Shown here in pieces: positions 1 to 10,610 of a stretch of 64,000 nt of DNA (position 1 is its first letter; each line of letters starts with the position of its first letter). The DNA is taken from positions 17,336,953 to 17,400,952 of the forward strand of contig NW_020653726.1 of NCBI RefSeq assembly GCF_003589595.1. The letters run 5' to 3'. The position numbers and the translations under genes are program-made. Under the pieces are notes generated by a model. The model was not told the DNA's origin and did no database searches. It saw only the letters and a list, made by a program, of their open reading frames with translations. This stretch comes from Hyposmocoma kahamanoa (Eukaryota; Arthropoda; Insecta; Lepidoptera; Cosmopterigidae).

Positions 1-105
1 TTTTCATATTCCTTTACATGTCACTACGTTTAAATAGGTTGACTTGGGACATTTTTTTCGCGGTTTGTGTATTAGACCCGTCGTCCATTAATTTGTAAGT
101 CAATG
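1..105 (+). repeat. MITE family C, copy cut by window start
   Basis: Right part of a short inverted-repeat element. It ends in TTTGTAAGTCAATG at 92-105 and shares its internal sequence (GACTTGGGACATTTTTTTCG, then a GACCCGTCGTCCATT stretch) with copies at 15428-15713 (opposite orientation) and 53581-53809. The left end is outside the window, so its target duplication cannot be read. Confidence 0.8.
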
Positions 106-507
106 CTTACTTCTAAATATATTAACCCTAGTAAAGTAATTAGTAGTTGCACATCAAAAATATATAACAAGGAGGTAACCCGCTCTATGCATGTCACTTC
201 CTTGAAGTTATACCGTGCCTATTCCGATATCTGTTCATTTTCATGTAAGGACATTTCCGCTAGATTTATACTGTACAAATAATATATATTATAGAGATAC
301 GAGCGGTAATCAACGCAGGGACTTTCGCAACACTCTGCGGCGCGTTACATTACATAACTCATAAAAGGCAAATCGCATTAGCAAAGGGTTGCCGGTTGGA
401 CAACAAATGTAAGGGCGGTTGTCGCATTACGGCTTGCAGCATAAGTAGTAAGTGGAGAGCGATTTTTTAAAGAAACAAGACGAAAACAGTAGAAATCTGC
501 GCGCAAA
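106..507. other. AT-rich spacer, nothing recognised
   Basis: No coding pattern, tRNA-like fold or clear repeat end was seen. An antisense frame at 378-602 runs into the RA repeat and has no family resemblance. Confidence 0.5.
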
Positions 508-670
508 AGCACCCTGAGACATAGTTGACAACTGTCAACGATGTTTCCAGGTGCAGTAGCAGTGCCTTTCGGATTTTTGCCGTTTAAAGCTCTGATTGGC
601 ACTGCAGGTGTTATGGATAGGCGTGTCGCTTACCACCAGGTGCACGACTAGTTCGTCCCGTCCCTTGACG
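508..670 (+). repeat. RA repeat, rearranged copy
   Basis: RA is an abundant ~280-bp repeat in this window. This copy has a short piece in minus orientation (CACCCTGAGACATAGTTGAC, about 509-528) joined to a plus-orientation 3' half (about 555-670) that contains the TTTAAAGCTCTGA core and the GTTCGTCCCGTCCCTTGA end. The 5' half is missing. Confidence 0.65.
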
Positions 671-1504
671 CAACTTTTTCCTGTAGTTACAAGAGCACGA
701 CGTCCTAATCAACTACGCCAAATAAATTGTAAAACGTCACTATTTGAGAAGAGTATAATTGCAATGGCACTAAAAATGTATAATTACAGTTAAGGCAGAA
801 TGAAAATCGGAATTTAATCGCGCATTATTTGAGTATTTAATAGAAAAATCATTTTAAACGTTAAAGGAATTTTGTTACCAACTTTCACGTTAATTTATTT
901 ATTATTGAGACGAACGTGACTATATGATATTGATTTATTTACATTGATTATTATCTTAATTAATTTACTTTTATTTTAATGTCCTAACTGTTGTAGATTT
1001 TAAGACTTGGTTTATCACTGTCCTGTGAAGGGGAAGTCTATAATCAGTGATTTATGACTATTTAATGATTATTATTATTGTTATTTTATTATTATTTCGA
1101 AGTATTGGACAAGTATAATTCATAATAATAGTATAATTCGTATGCCTTGACGGTACGTCATGGCGATCACAAAATAAATGTTATCATCTTTATTGTACCC
1201 ATGATGACGTATAAAATGATAAGATTTGACGTCTTAAAGAAAACGTTTAATTGGTTACCATCACCATCGACTATTCTACGTTCTATCAACATAAACATAT
1301 ACATAACAATGTAGCAAACATAAAAAAAAATATATACTTTTTACAGTTCTGGACATTTCCGTGTGGTAAATTTTGCAATTTAACATTTTTTCCATTGGCT
1401 TTTCATTGTGACCTTTGGACCTCAAATATGTCTGGCTGAAGTTCAAAATTTGAACTTCACGTCACTCGATTTTACACTTGGAAATTATGAATATTTACCA
1501 ATTT
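671..1504. other. AT-rich spacer
   Basis: Low-complexity ATT runs lie near 1065-1130. No gene or identifiable element was seen before the retrotransposon that begins near 1505. Confidence 0.5.
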
Positions 1505-4204
1505 CTCTTATTGCCGATCGAGGAAGTTGCTTTCACTCTTCCACTCACTTTTTTTGAATTGCCTCGAGTTGTGTCCCACTCACTTTCCGCATAATGGTCA
1601 ACCTTCCCTTCTTGATCTGATCATCACTTCTTCTCCTGAGCTGGTTGATTCTCATGGACAGTTTAATGCTGCTGCTTTTTCTTCACACGATTTAATTTAT
1701 GCTTTGTTCAAAATTCGTCCACCTAAGCGCAGACATAAAACCTTAATGCTCCGCAATTATGGTAAAATAGACAAAAATGCCCTTTTTGATGATGTGCTGA
1801 ATTCTGATTGGGAGCTAGTGTTTGGAGCGGAAGACGTGAATGAAATGGTTCAAGCTTTTAACTCTATTATTTTGACCATCTTTAACAAGCATGCTCCTCT
1901 TCAAGTTGTCCGAGTCAAACATTTCCCCGCCCCTTGGCTCACGCCAGATATCAAAGAGGTTATGGAGAGGCGCAACAGAGCACGTATCAGATTGCGGAAG
2001 AATCCAACCAAGATCAATAGTGAGTCCTACATCGAGTTACGTAACCGCTGCAACAAGCTCTGTAGGAACGCCAGGCGTAAACATATTCACTCCACTATCG
2101 AAGGTTGTCCGCATACTAAGATGTGGAAATATTTGAAGTCACTAGGCATAGGTAAAGCTGATCATGTCTTTCCCTTCAATGTCGATCTTAACGCACTGAA
2201 CGACTACTTTGCATCTTCCCCAGTATGTTTAGATTCAGTCATAAAATCGCGAACTTTATCTGTCCTGGCCAATGCACCTTGTCTTGCTTCAGCCTCTTTT
2301 GATTTTGGGAAGGTTACGACAGCAGATGTGTTGAAAATACTTAAGTCTGTCACCACGAAGGCTGTTGGTAATGACGGTTTGAGTCTTGATATGATCACTC
2401 CAATACAGGACCTAGTAGCTCATATCCTTAATTTTTCCCTTTCCAGTGGTGTGTTTCCCACTATATGGAAACAAGCCCATGTAATTCCTCTCCCTAAAAA
2501 ATCAAATCCTTCTTCTTTCTCCCATTACCGCCCTATCTCCATACTTCCTGTATTGTCTAAAATCCTTGAGCACTATGTCCATAATCGACTCACTAACCAC
2601 CTCCTACGTTACGACATTTTCAACCATCTGCAGTCTGGTTTTCGAGCGGGCCATAGCACAGTTTCTGCTCTGGTGAAAATCACTGACGACATTCGTCTTA
2701 ATATAGAAAATAAAAAAGTTACTGTCCTCACTTTATTGGATTTCAGCAGTGCTTTCAGTACTGTTGATTTTAATTTGCTTCTTGCTGTGCTTAGAACTTT
2801 AAATCTACCTCCCTTAGCCGAATCCTGGTTTCGTTCGTATTTGTTTGGCCGTTCCCAACTCGTAAAGACCGGTGACATGCACTCGGACTGGTGTAGCCTT
2901 ACGGCTGGCGTTCCGCAGGGTGGGGTTTTATCACCTATACTTTTTTCGGTCTTTATCGGTGGAATTACATCATCACTCACGTCTTCTTTCCATCTCTATG
3001 CCGATGACCTTCAAATCTATACTGCAGCCCGTCTTGAAGATGTAGTTACTGCTATCGGCACATTGAATTCCGACCTACAAAAGGTTTCGGTATGGGCTAA
3101 GAACTACGGACTTCTTTTAAATGCACAAAAGTCCCAAGCCATAATTATTGGCAGTCGCCATTCCATCTCCAAGTTTGAGTCTATGGTGATGCCCAATTTA
3201 GTTTTGAATGACACCATTATTCCTTTTTCCACTTCAGTTAAAAATTTGGGCATCATAATGGATCAGACACTTTCTTGGTCGGAGCATGTCGCCGATGTAA
3301 GTCGTAAAATCTTTGCATCACTTCACTCCCTCAAGCGGATGCAGTACTTTCTTCCTCTGTCTACCAAATTTATGCTAATACGCACTCTTCTTTTTCCTAT
3401 TCTGGACTATGGTGACGTCTCCTATCTTGATCTTTCGGAGGACCTTCTTAATAAATTGGAGCGGCTGCAAAATCAATGTATCAGATTTGTGTTTGGATTG
3501 AAAAAGTACGACCACATTTCCAAGTTTAGAGATGAGTTGAAGTTGTTGCCTATTCGTTTACGTAGAAATGCTCACATTTTATGCTTCCTCTATAAAATCC
3601 TGTTCCATCCCACTTCACCTAGCTATCTACGTGAGCGTTTTCAATACCGCCAGGCTATGGGTGACCGCCTGCGTTCTGGCACCAATTTGTCCCTCGTCCT
3701 TCCACAACACAGTTCCCAAAAATATTCGAACTCGTTCACGGTAAATGCTGCCCGTATGTGGAACCTTCTCCCGGTCGAGGTCAGACAGTCGCCTTCGGTT
3801 CGGGTTTTCAAGGGTGCTCTTTTGAAGTTTTGGGATTGTTCAGACTCCACATGTTAGAGCTTTTGAAATATTTATTTACATTTGATATATTTATTTATAG
3901 TTTTATTATAGAGTTTGTATGTATTAATGTATCAATATTACTTAATATATATGTATTCGTATGTACATTTGATTTATTAAATTTATCTGTATATTTATTG
4001 AGTATAGTATATTCCATTTCTTTACTTATCTGTTTTTAGTGCCACCCCAAAAACCAACTTTCCTCTCAGATTTTTCAAAGGTTAGTTGGAAGAAATCTCT
4101 TTATGGGATAAGCTCGCCTTTGTACACAAATATTTAAATTGTTTCTGAAAATTTGTAAGTTACTTTGTGGTACAATAAAGTGTTTAAATAAATAAATAAA
4201 TAAA
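1505..4204 (+). mobile_element. 5'-truncated non-LTR retrotransposon (CR1/Jockey-like)
   Basis: The unit has the last part of an endonuclease domain, a full reverse transcriptase, a long C-terminal region, an AT-rich 3' UTR and a terminal (AAAT)n run at 4187-4204. ORF1 and the N-terminal endonuclease are absent, which fits incomplete target-primed reverse transcription. The 5' junction near 1505 is estimated from where homology-like coding begins. A shorter copy of the same family lies inverted at 39160-40137 and shares the 3' UTR and tail. The clade (CR1, L2 or Jockey group) is inferred from general look only. Confidence 0.88.
1527..3857 (+). CDS. Retrotransposon endonuclease (C-terminal part) and reverse transcriptase
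   Basis: This is an open frame of 776 codons with no stops. The start is arbitrary because the frame is cut at its 5' end; the first codon is TTG and no convincing ATG context is visible. The N-terminal ~50 residues match the end of an APE-type endonuclease (SLLDLI, then SSHDLIY). Reverse transcriptase follows: YRPISILPVLSKILE, the LLDFSSAF motif with the first catalytic Asp at residue ~405, GVPQGGVLSP at ~461-470 and the catalytic YADD box at ~491-494. All three catalytic aspartates are present. The C-terminal ~250 residues include the SAR-type stretch AARMWNLLPVEV. An intact frame of this length suggests a fairly recent insertion, but the copy lacks ORF1 and most of the endonuclease and is probably immobile. 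Confidence 0.88.
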   Translation: MLSLFHSLFLNCLELCPTHFPHNGQPSLLDLIITSSPELVDSHGQFNAAAFSSHDLIYALFKIRPPKRRHKTLMLRNYGKIDKNALFDDVLNSDWELVFGAEDVNEMVQAFNSIILTIFNKHAPLQVVRVKHFPAPWLTPDIKEVMERRNRARIRLRKNPTKINSESYIELRNRCNKLCRNARRKHIHSTIEGCPHTKMWKYLKSLGIGKADHVFPFNVDLNALNDYFASSPVCLDSVIKSRTLSVLANAPCLASASFDFGKVTTADVLKILKSVTTKAVGNDGLSLDMITPIQDLVAHILNFSLSSGVFPTIWKQAHVIPLPKKSNPSSFSHYRPISILPVLSKILEHYVHNRLTNHLLRYDIFNHLQSGFRAGHSTVSALVKITDDIRLNIENKKVTVLTLLDFSSAFSTVDFNLLLAVLRTLNLPPLAESWFRSYLFGRSQLVKTGDMHSDWCSLTAGVPQGGVLSPILFSVFIGGITSSLTSSFHLYADDLQIYTAARLEDVVTAIGTLNSDLQKVSVWAKNYGLLLNAQKSQAIIIGSRHSISKFESMVMPNLVLNDTIIPFSTSVKNLGIIMDQTLSWSEHVADVSRKIFASLHSLKRMQYFLPLSTKFMLIRTLLFPILDYGDVSYLDLSEDLLNKLERLQNQCIRFVFGLKKYDHISKFRDELKLLPIRLRRNAHILCFLYKILFHPTSPSYLRERFQYRQAMGDRLRSGTNLSLVLPQHSSQKYSNSFTVNAARMWNLLPVEVRQSPSVRVFKGALLKFWDCSDSTC

Positions 4205-4825
4205 TATTGTACCGTCGTCGCCGTCGCCTGAATATGTTGAGGAACAAAAATATTTTTATGCACGTATATACACACAATAAAATGTTCTTGAAAATACATA
4301 CGCACCCATCCGCACTCAGTACATACGCACGTGTTAAGGGTATTAAACCCTCTTCCATCAGCTTCGTTAGCCCTGCTAAGCCATCGCGACAGCATTATTC
4401 TAGCAAGTAAAACAAGCGCAACGACGTATATATACCTTCTATAAATATTGTGTTCTAATATGAGATTAAGTTTGATTGTAACTTATCACGCATCTTCGCA
4501 CACAAACACACACAGACAATCCTTCTATATCATAATAATATCTCCTCAAATACCTTCTTGAAACAAAAGTGTTCTTTTCTTTCAATAGACACAAAGGTGA
4601 CGAATGATGTCTCTCTTGGTTGTGTAATGTATCTTAATAAATAATATGAACTGATAGCACATTTAACGTAATTTTACTTAATATAAACTTCTTCGCATAA
4701 CAATTCATTTAATATAATGTATAATGTTAATAAAACGTGTAATGTGAACCCGACATTCGAAAATTTCGTGTTTTGATTAAATAATTTTCATTTGAAATAA
4801 CAATTTTAAGTTATAAACCTAGTAG
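4205..4825. other. AT-rich spacer
   Basis: This stretch follows the retrotransposon tail. An antisense frame at 4075-4395 covers the 3' UTR and this spacer but shows no protein-like pattern. Nothing else was recognised. Confidence 0.45.
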
Positions 4826-5100
4826 CTGCCGTGCTCCTCGTGAAAGAGTGCGTCCAGGAAAGTACTGCCACCTTTCCTATCGCTGCCGCCAAGCAGTAAT
4901 AAACGTTACTGCGATCCGGTGCTGGTGAAATACAGGCACATGGGATTTGTCAACTTATGTCTCAGGGTGACGGGCGCAGTGGCAGTGCCTCTCAGATCTT
5001 TGCGATTGAAAGCTCTGAGTGGCACTGCAACTGTTATGACAAGCGTGTCGCTTACCACCAGACCCACTTGTTCGTCCCGTCACTTGATATTATAAAAAAA
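4826..5100 (+). repeat. RA repeat, near full length
   Basis: It runs from the 5' part (CTCGTGAAAGAGTGCGTCCAGG) through GCCGCCAAGCAGTAAT, GTCTCAGGGTGACGGGCGCA and AAGCTCTGAGTGGCACTGCA to TTCGTCCCGTCACTTGATAT and an A run. The A-rich end suggests spread through RNA. Confidence 0.8.
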
Positions 5101-5584
5101 ACTGAGTTTACATAACTAAATAGATTATTAAACTGCAATAAATCCTAAAACATGTTCGGAAACGCAAACAAAATCGGTTCTGGCAGTCGCCGGCCGCTGC
5201 CACTGCACGTTCGCTTCGCTCGCTCAGCTCGTGCTGCTTTTTCATGTACTAACCTAACTTAATCTACTAAAGACTTTAAAGTAAAGTACTTCTGGTACAG
5301 GTAAATACCTCGTAAAAATTATCTGAATTGACAATTTATAAAATTATTGTTATATAAGAAAGCTTTATATAAAGTGTGTAATAATACAAACGAAAATTAT
5401 ATAAAATTAACTTATAGAAAGTGTATTTAGTCCAAATGATAATTACGTTAATCCGTTAGAATTAGTTTATTTGATTTTCACACTACTGAGGCGTACCAGT
5501 CTCTCTTGACAAAGTCCTGGAAGAATGTCAGCCTCGTGAGTAAAAGCGGCACCTTCAAGAGTTACTTTAATTATTTCTTTTTTT

Positions 5585-5765
5585 TTAATTAACCTATTAT
5601 GTCCCACTGCTGGGCAAAGGTCTCCCTCAAAATCCTCTATTGCTCCCTGTCTTTGGCGATGTCCCACCACTCTCTCTCAAACCCATCAAGGTCGTCCCGC
5701 CAACGCCTTCTCGGCCGTCCACGTCGTCTTTCCATCCTCGGGCACCTAAGGAGTGACAAGGAGTG
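5585..5765 (-). pseudogene. RTE-type retrotransposon, C-terminal scrap
   Basis: Read on the minus strand, the stretch gives RPRRRWRDDLDGFEREWWDI followed by CPAVGHN-like residues and a stop region. This is the usual very C-terminal pattern of insect RTE-clade retrotransposons (R-P-x-x-R-W-x-D-D, then W-x-x-A-x-x-R, then a QQW/VGHN-like end). Only about 60 codons remain. Confidence 0.6.
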
Positions 5766-6317
5766 TAATTATTTCTACATAAAGTAATTTTTAATTCCTT
5801 TTATTAATGATAGAACCTTATACTTATAGTCGACAATTAGTTCTACTTGCTGTTAATAAATAAGTTGTCAGGAAATTACCTATGTAAAGTTTTTTAGCTA
5901 CCTAAACAATTTTCCCGCTTTCGCCCATAGCAATGTCCAAATCACAAGAGTTCTGTCGTAAACGTTTTACGAGGCGCTCCAGCGGTCGAGATTAAAATCG
6001 CGCGTTTATTTTATTCGTCATTACTCCAGAATTGCCCCCGCCCGTTTAGTGGCCCTCGGGAAGAATAGGCTTGTTGCTTTTGCGACGTCTTGTCACCTTT
6101 TGACACCCTGTTTATGCAAAATCATTGAACGTGACTCGGAGAATAAAGTAGTAATTATAGACGAGTAAATACATAGTGTTGCCAGAAATAACATCTCAAC
6201 ATTGTACTTTATATTATTGCAGCAGCAGAAAAATATATAAAAAAATATGGACTTGGTAAGTAAGTTACAAATTTGGTATTTACATTAACAAAAATGTATG
6301 TACCTATTGTATCACAT

Positions 6318-6585
6318 GGTAACCTATCACAAACTCGAATTTATTTTTTCCGAAATATCGTTTGTTTGAATTTTCTTACCCCGAAAACCGAATTATAACG
6401 AAACCGTTGTTCTTTCAGGATATGTTGGAAGTTTATCGCAAAGACGCGATTATGTTCGGTTAGGTTAGATTAAGTTAGGTTTAAAAGAAAAAACATTTTC
6501 CTCTCAAAATTACTTTCGAGGTTATAAAGATTCGAGCAAACGCTATTTCTGGAAAATGTCATTTCGGACTTCTAATAGGTAATCG
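6318..6585 (+). mobile_element. MITE family D, 8-bp target duplication
   Basis: The element starts GGTAACCTATCACAAACTCG and ends TAATAGGTAATCG, which form imperfect inverted termini. It is flanked by TATCACAT on both sides (6310-6317 and 6586-6593). Internal landmarks (CACCGAAAACCGAATTATAA-like and AAAATTACTTTCGAGGTTAT) are shared with 20361-20621 and with the broken copy at 16556-17495. It has no coding capacity. An 8-bp duplication fits hAT- or P-type transposases; which one is not decided. Confidence 0.75.
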
Positions 6586-6705
6586 TATCACATTTTCTTT
6601 TCTAGTGAGTTAGGCAAAAACTTCAAATAACCAATTACTACAGATTGCCGTAACTTTGGTTTTGGTTTAATTATTTGACTTCCATTTGACCGAGGTAGTT
6701 TAGAC

Positions 6706-7000
6706 CAGTAGAGCTGTTTGTTAAAGAGTTCGTCCTGGAAAGTACTGCCACCTTATTTCTGCCGCCAAGCAGTAATGTAAGCTAACTGCGTTTCGGTTTT
6801 GAAGGGTAAGGGTGGTGGTGAACTTACAAACACCCGTGTGCCATGATTTGTCAACTTAAGTCTCAGTGTGACGGCGCAGTTCAGTACTCCTCAGATCTTT
6901 GCTATTTAAAGCTCTGAGTGGCACTGCATGATGGATAGACGTGTCGCTTACCAGCAGGCGCATGACTTGTTAGTCCCGTCACTTGTCATAAAAAAGGTAC
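6706..7000 (+). repeat. RA repeat
   Basis: Carries all RA blocks in order: AAAGAGTTCGTCCTGGAAAG, GCCGCCAAGCAGTAATG, GTCTCAGTGTGACGGCGCAG, TTTAAAGCTCTGAGTGGCAC, and GTCCCGTCACTTG with a short A run. Confidence 0.8.
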
Positions 7001-7234
7001 TTATATCTCAAAAACTGACAAAGAATGAGTCACGTGAATAAATCATGATCAATGAAGTCAATGGAAGCAATAAAATAGATGTCCTCAGATTAATAATTGC
7101 CTTGTTTCAGCACTTATGCAACGGCAGTCACAATTTTATTACAGACTACCGATTAATATTAAGCGTTTAACTGATTATCAATTCAAAGCTTCTTTAAAGA
7201 AATAGCTCATTGACAGTATTTCGTATAATCTAAA

Positions 7235-7645
7235 TAAATTTTCACTATGGGCCTCATAAGAAGGCTCAAGGTCACTCAGCCGGCAATGGAGAGAGCGATG
7301 CTCGGTATTTCCCTGCGTGATAGAATCAGAAATGAGGAAATCCGTAGGAGAACTAAGGTAACCGACATAGCTCGAAGAATTGCTCAGCTGAAGTGGCAGT
7401 GGGCGGGGCACATAGCTGGGAGAACCGATAGCCGTTGGGGCGGAAAGGTTCTTCAATGGCGACCGCGCACCGGACGACGCTCAGTGGGTAGGCCCCCCAC
7501 CAGGTGGACCGACGATCTGGTGGAGGTCGCGGGAAGCCGATGGATGCGGGCAGCGCAGGACCGATCGTCGTGGAGATTGTTGGGGGAGGCCTATGCCCAG
7601 CAGTGGGCGTCGTATGTCTGAATGATGATGATGATGATGAAATAA
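7235..7645 (+). pseudogene. RTE-clade retrotransposon, C-terminal fragment
   Basis: An open stretch of about 124 codons (7247-7621) gives a typical RTE C-terminal domain: ERAMLGISLRDRIRNEEIRR, then LKWQWAGHIAG, GRRSVGRPPTRWTDDLVEV and a final AYAQQW shortly before the stop. A (TGA)n microsatellite (7621-7641) follows at once, the usual 3' end of RTE elements. The reverse transcriptase and endonuclease are missing, so this is a dead 5'-truncated insertion. Confidence 0.85.
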
Positions 7646-7896
7646 ATTTTAAAAATATTTGAAAATGTTGTATGATTAAAGTCAATAAATCATTTACATT
7701 TCAATAATAATAGATTTTAGTTCAATAAAAAGACATTGTACTACCGACTTGGGTAAGAACTGTGCATCAAAGTGCATGTAACACCTTTATTTTACCGGTT
7801 CATACAATAAATGTTTCCGATTTCTGATATTCTCCGTCACACATAAAGCATTGTAATGTTCGTGTGGCTCTATCTAATCTAATCTAATTTAGTAGT

Positions 7897-8122
7897 AAAC
7901 TTTCCAGCAAGTTTTCCAGTTTTGAATGGTAAGGGTGCTGGTGAAATTGGTGACACAGCCACGTGGGATTTTTCAACTTAAATCTCAGGGTGACGGGCGC
8001 AGGACAGTGCCTCTCAGACCTTTGAGGTTTAAAGCTCTGAGTGGCACTGCAACTGTTATGGACAGGCGTGTCGCTTACCACCAGGCATACGACTTGTTCG
8101 TCTCGTCACTTAGTATCGTAAA
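7897..8122 (+). repeat. RA repeat, 5' truncated
   Basis: Begins inside the RA unit (CCAGTTTTGAATGGTAAGGG) and continues through the RA core to GTTCGTCTCGTCACTTAGTA. It abuts a tRNA-derived SINE on its 3' side. Confidence 0.75.
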
Positions 8123-8126
8123 GCCC

Positions 8127-8300
8127 ACAGAGGCGGGGCGAACGGTTACCATGCCGGACTGCCACGCAGAGGTCCCAGGTTCGATTCCCTGGCCGGGGTG
8201 TAATTTGTGGTTGTCTATGTATGTGTCCATGGCACCCGCGACACAGAGCTTTCCTAGTGCGGGGCTATGTTGAGTGTGTGCGTTATTATTATTATTATTA
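8127..8300 (+). repeat. tRNA-derived SINE family 1, copy a
   Basis: tRNA-like head with the internal promoter boxes (GGCGAACGG as A box remnant, GGTTCGATTCC as B box), then GTGTAATTTGTGGTTGTCTA, the GCACCCGCGACACAG block, TAGTGCGGGGCTATG, and a terminal (ATT)n run. Six copies of this family are in the window. It cannot be a working tRNA: the acceptor stem does not close. Confidence 0.82.
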
Positions 8301-8509
8301 AAAAAATGTAACTATATAGCCCACCATACCATATTCAAAAATTTATTCCCTAACAACCACAAGTTGTATGGAATCCTTTGTTAAAAATACACCTTGTTCG
8401 CAAATTTTAGGTCTAATATTGTTCCTAAAAGAGCAGTTAACTTTGAAACTAAAAACGCCAGCACAACGCTTTAAAAAAGTATGAAACCGCACGGAGGTAA
8501 ATTTTCTTC

Positions 8510-8655
8510 TAGACGCAATAAATAAGGGGCATTTCAGACCACAAAGGCGTTTTACAAAGAGTATCGTTACCGCTCGTCCGCGGCAGGAAGCTCCAAATCA
8601 TTCGCACAGGGCGGATGTACCCCGGCGACGCCGAAAAACTACCCGCTATAATTAA
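8510..8655. other. GC-richer patch of unknown origin
   Basis: Clearly richer in G and C than its surroundings (for example GGATGTACCCCGGCGACGCC) and followed by an A run near 8662. It resembles a retroelement 3' end read on the plus strand, but no protein motif supports this. Confidence 0.3.
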
Positions 8656-8811
8656 GTGTAGGAAAAAAAAGAGTTTTGTCATTTGAGTTTGAATCATTGA
8701 GCTGTATTACAGATTCACCTCTCTTCTTTTGTCGTCTTTATTAATTAACTAGAATTCGTCACTAACTTAATGGGTAAATATTATTAGACTTATTGTGATC
8801 TTTTTTAACAC

Positions 8812-9090
8812 CCGCCGTCGTCAGCCCGGGGAACTTGGAGAGGTTTCGTGAGTTTGCACACTCGTGGCATAATGAAAGGAAACTATATGACACCTAGCGC
8901 TCGAACGTCGGGGCCGGTCAACGCGAAGTGCTATGTTGTGATACACGCCCCAGAAAGGGTAGAGGTATCAAGACACGCTTTACGGGAAAGAGCCCCGAAC
9001 AAGTACCGCGTACGCCTCCCGTGATTAGGTTACGTACGCCAAGAGGAAAGAAGGACCATGGGAAGGTGGTGGGTTTAGTCTAAAAAATGA
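8812..9090. other. GC-rich block, probable retroelement relic
   Basis: About 280 bp of GC-rich, CpG-containing sequence stands out from the AT-rich background. One plus-strand frame stays open for about 70 codons (8814-9022, including HAPERVEVSRHALRERAPN) but matches no family I recognise. Its base composition resembles R1/R2-type retrotransposon sequence such as the one at 16690-17390. Identity is unresolved. Confidence 0.35.
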
Positions 9091-9540
9091 TGCCACGACC
9101 TGGACTCATGAAAAGGATTTTTTACAGTCAATTGTATTGTCTCAAGCAACTCTAATACATGCAATTAACAGCACAATATAGAAAATAAATTCTCAATCAA
9201 CCAATTTAAATAAGTTAATTCCGTCAAAATTATAAGTCGCACCTTTGGTGTAATATGGACTACATTTGTAAATTGACAACATTTTAAGAGGGAGGTTTAA
9301 AGTTTCTACGAACAAAATTAGTTGATAACTTTTTATGTTTAAATAAAAGAGTAATACAATTTCATCATCAACATCTCAACCTGTTAAACACCGGCTGCTG
9401 AGTCACCTCTTTTAGACGACAGCACAAAACAAAATTTCACGTATACATAATTTGTTTTGTGTGGTTGGTGTTATTTCTATGACTTTCATACGATACATAC
9501 ACCTGAAACACATATGGCTTTATTAAACAAAGGGTGCAAA

Positions 9541-10070
9541 GAGTGACTTTATTATGAGCAAGCTAACGCGCATCTGGCGTAGCAGATAAGTCTCCAACGC
9601 TACCAAATCGAGACTAGTCCGGCCTTTGGTTTTATCGATTTTTCTATATGTCTCATAGTCGTGGAGGATCCGGACATCAAAACGGAAAAAATAGACGCTG
9701 TCGAGATGTGGTGTTGGAGAAGGATGCTCCGTATACCATGAACCGGTTAGAAGGACAAACCAATCCATAATTAAGCAGTTTCATATGACAGATAGACTTT
9801 CCGCAATATGCTACCAGAGAATCCCAAAGAAACTGGTTGTGGTGGGTAAGATGAAGGGAAAGAGACTCCGCGGTCGATCACCAAGTCCAAAAACACGAAG
9901 ACCAACCGCCCTCACTGGCCTCCCTATAACAATTGCCCTGAAAGAGGCCGAAAACAAAAGCAGATGGGAAAAAATCGTTCATAATGTCTCGAAAACCTTT
10001 CGGGGACACGACCTTCAGCAAGGAAGATAACGACCAAGAAGATACAAAAGGTACGAAATTATGTCAGGAA
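9541..10070 (+). pseudogene. RTE-clade retrotransposon, frameshifted C-terminal region
   Basis: Across two frames the plus strand reads like the RTE region after the reverse transcriptase: SRLVRPLVFSIFLYVS (from RLVRTLVFPIFLYGAE-type sequence), then a EMWCWRRMLRIP-like stretch with a stop, RTNQSIIKQF, KLVVVGKMKGKRLRGRSPSP, LTGLPITIALKEAENKSRW, and a RGHDLQQ end at ~10020. Several frameshifts and stops show an old dead copy. Confidence 0.8.
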
Positions 10071-10439
10071 GGAGACGATATATCAGTACCTATTTAAATA
10101 GCTATTAAACATGAATATTTTTCCAACCCTACGTTAACTAATGCTCAACTGAATCACCTCAAATTCAGAGAACACGTCACTATTCCAGTTAATTTTACCG
10201 AACGGCAAAAAGTTAAATGATAAATGTTTTCGCGATTTCGTCAGCAATGAAAGAACTTTTTTGTTTTTAAGAAAGAATCAACGTGGCCATTGAAACTTTA
10301 ACGCTATTCATAGTAGTTTTATAAAAATATTCATTTACTCATAAAATAACGGCGACTTTTTGTTCAAAACTATTATTTTTATATAAATTAAGCCCAAAAC
10401 ATCTACGTGGTTTAAAATACGTGTACGAATGTTAAGTTT

Positions 10440-10610
10440 GAAGCCTTTTTAGGTACCAAAATATTTATCGCGTTCTTAGATTAGCTGATGACAAGACATA
10501 ATGACTTTGACCTATAAAGAGCCCGAAAAGTTGGTTTGTTTTAAAAAAACAAATATACGCAAATTAGTTAAATTTCCTTTAACGAAATATATATATATTA
10601 AGACTGCACT
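10440..10610 (+). repeat. Foldback (Penelope-like) family P, decayed copy
   Basis: Shares GACCTATAAAGAGCCCGAAA, then GGTTTGTTTTAAAAAAACAA and ATATACGC with the better preserved member at 56748-56940. Strongly diverged; the ends are not resolved. Confidence 0.5.

Noticed and set aside
10440..10610. CTGATGA plus GAAA as a working hammerhead ribozyme
   Set aside because: The CTGATGA at ~10485 is over 35 nt from the GAAA with no pairing stem between them, and the catalytic core is not continuous.
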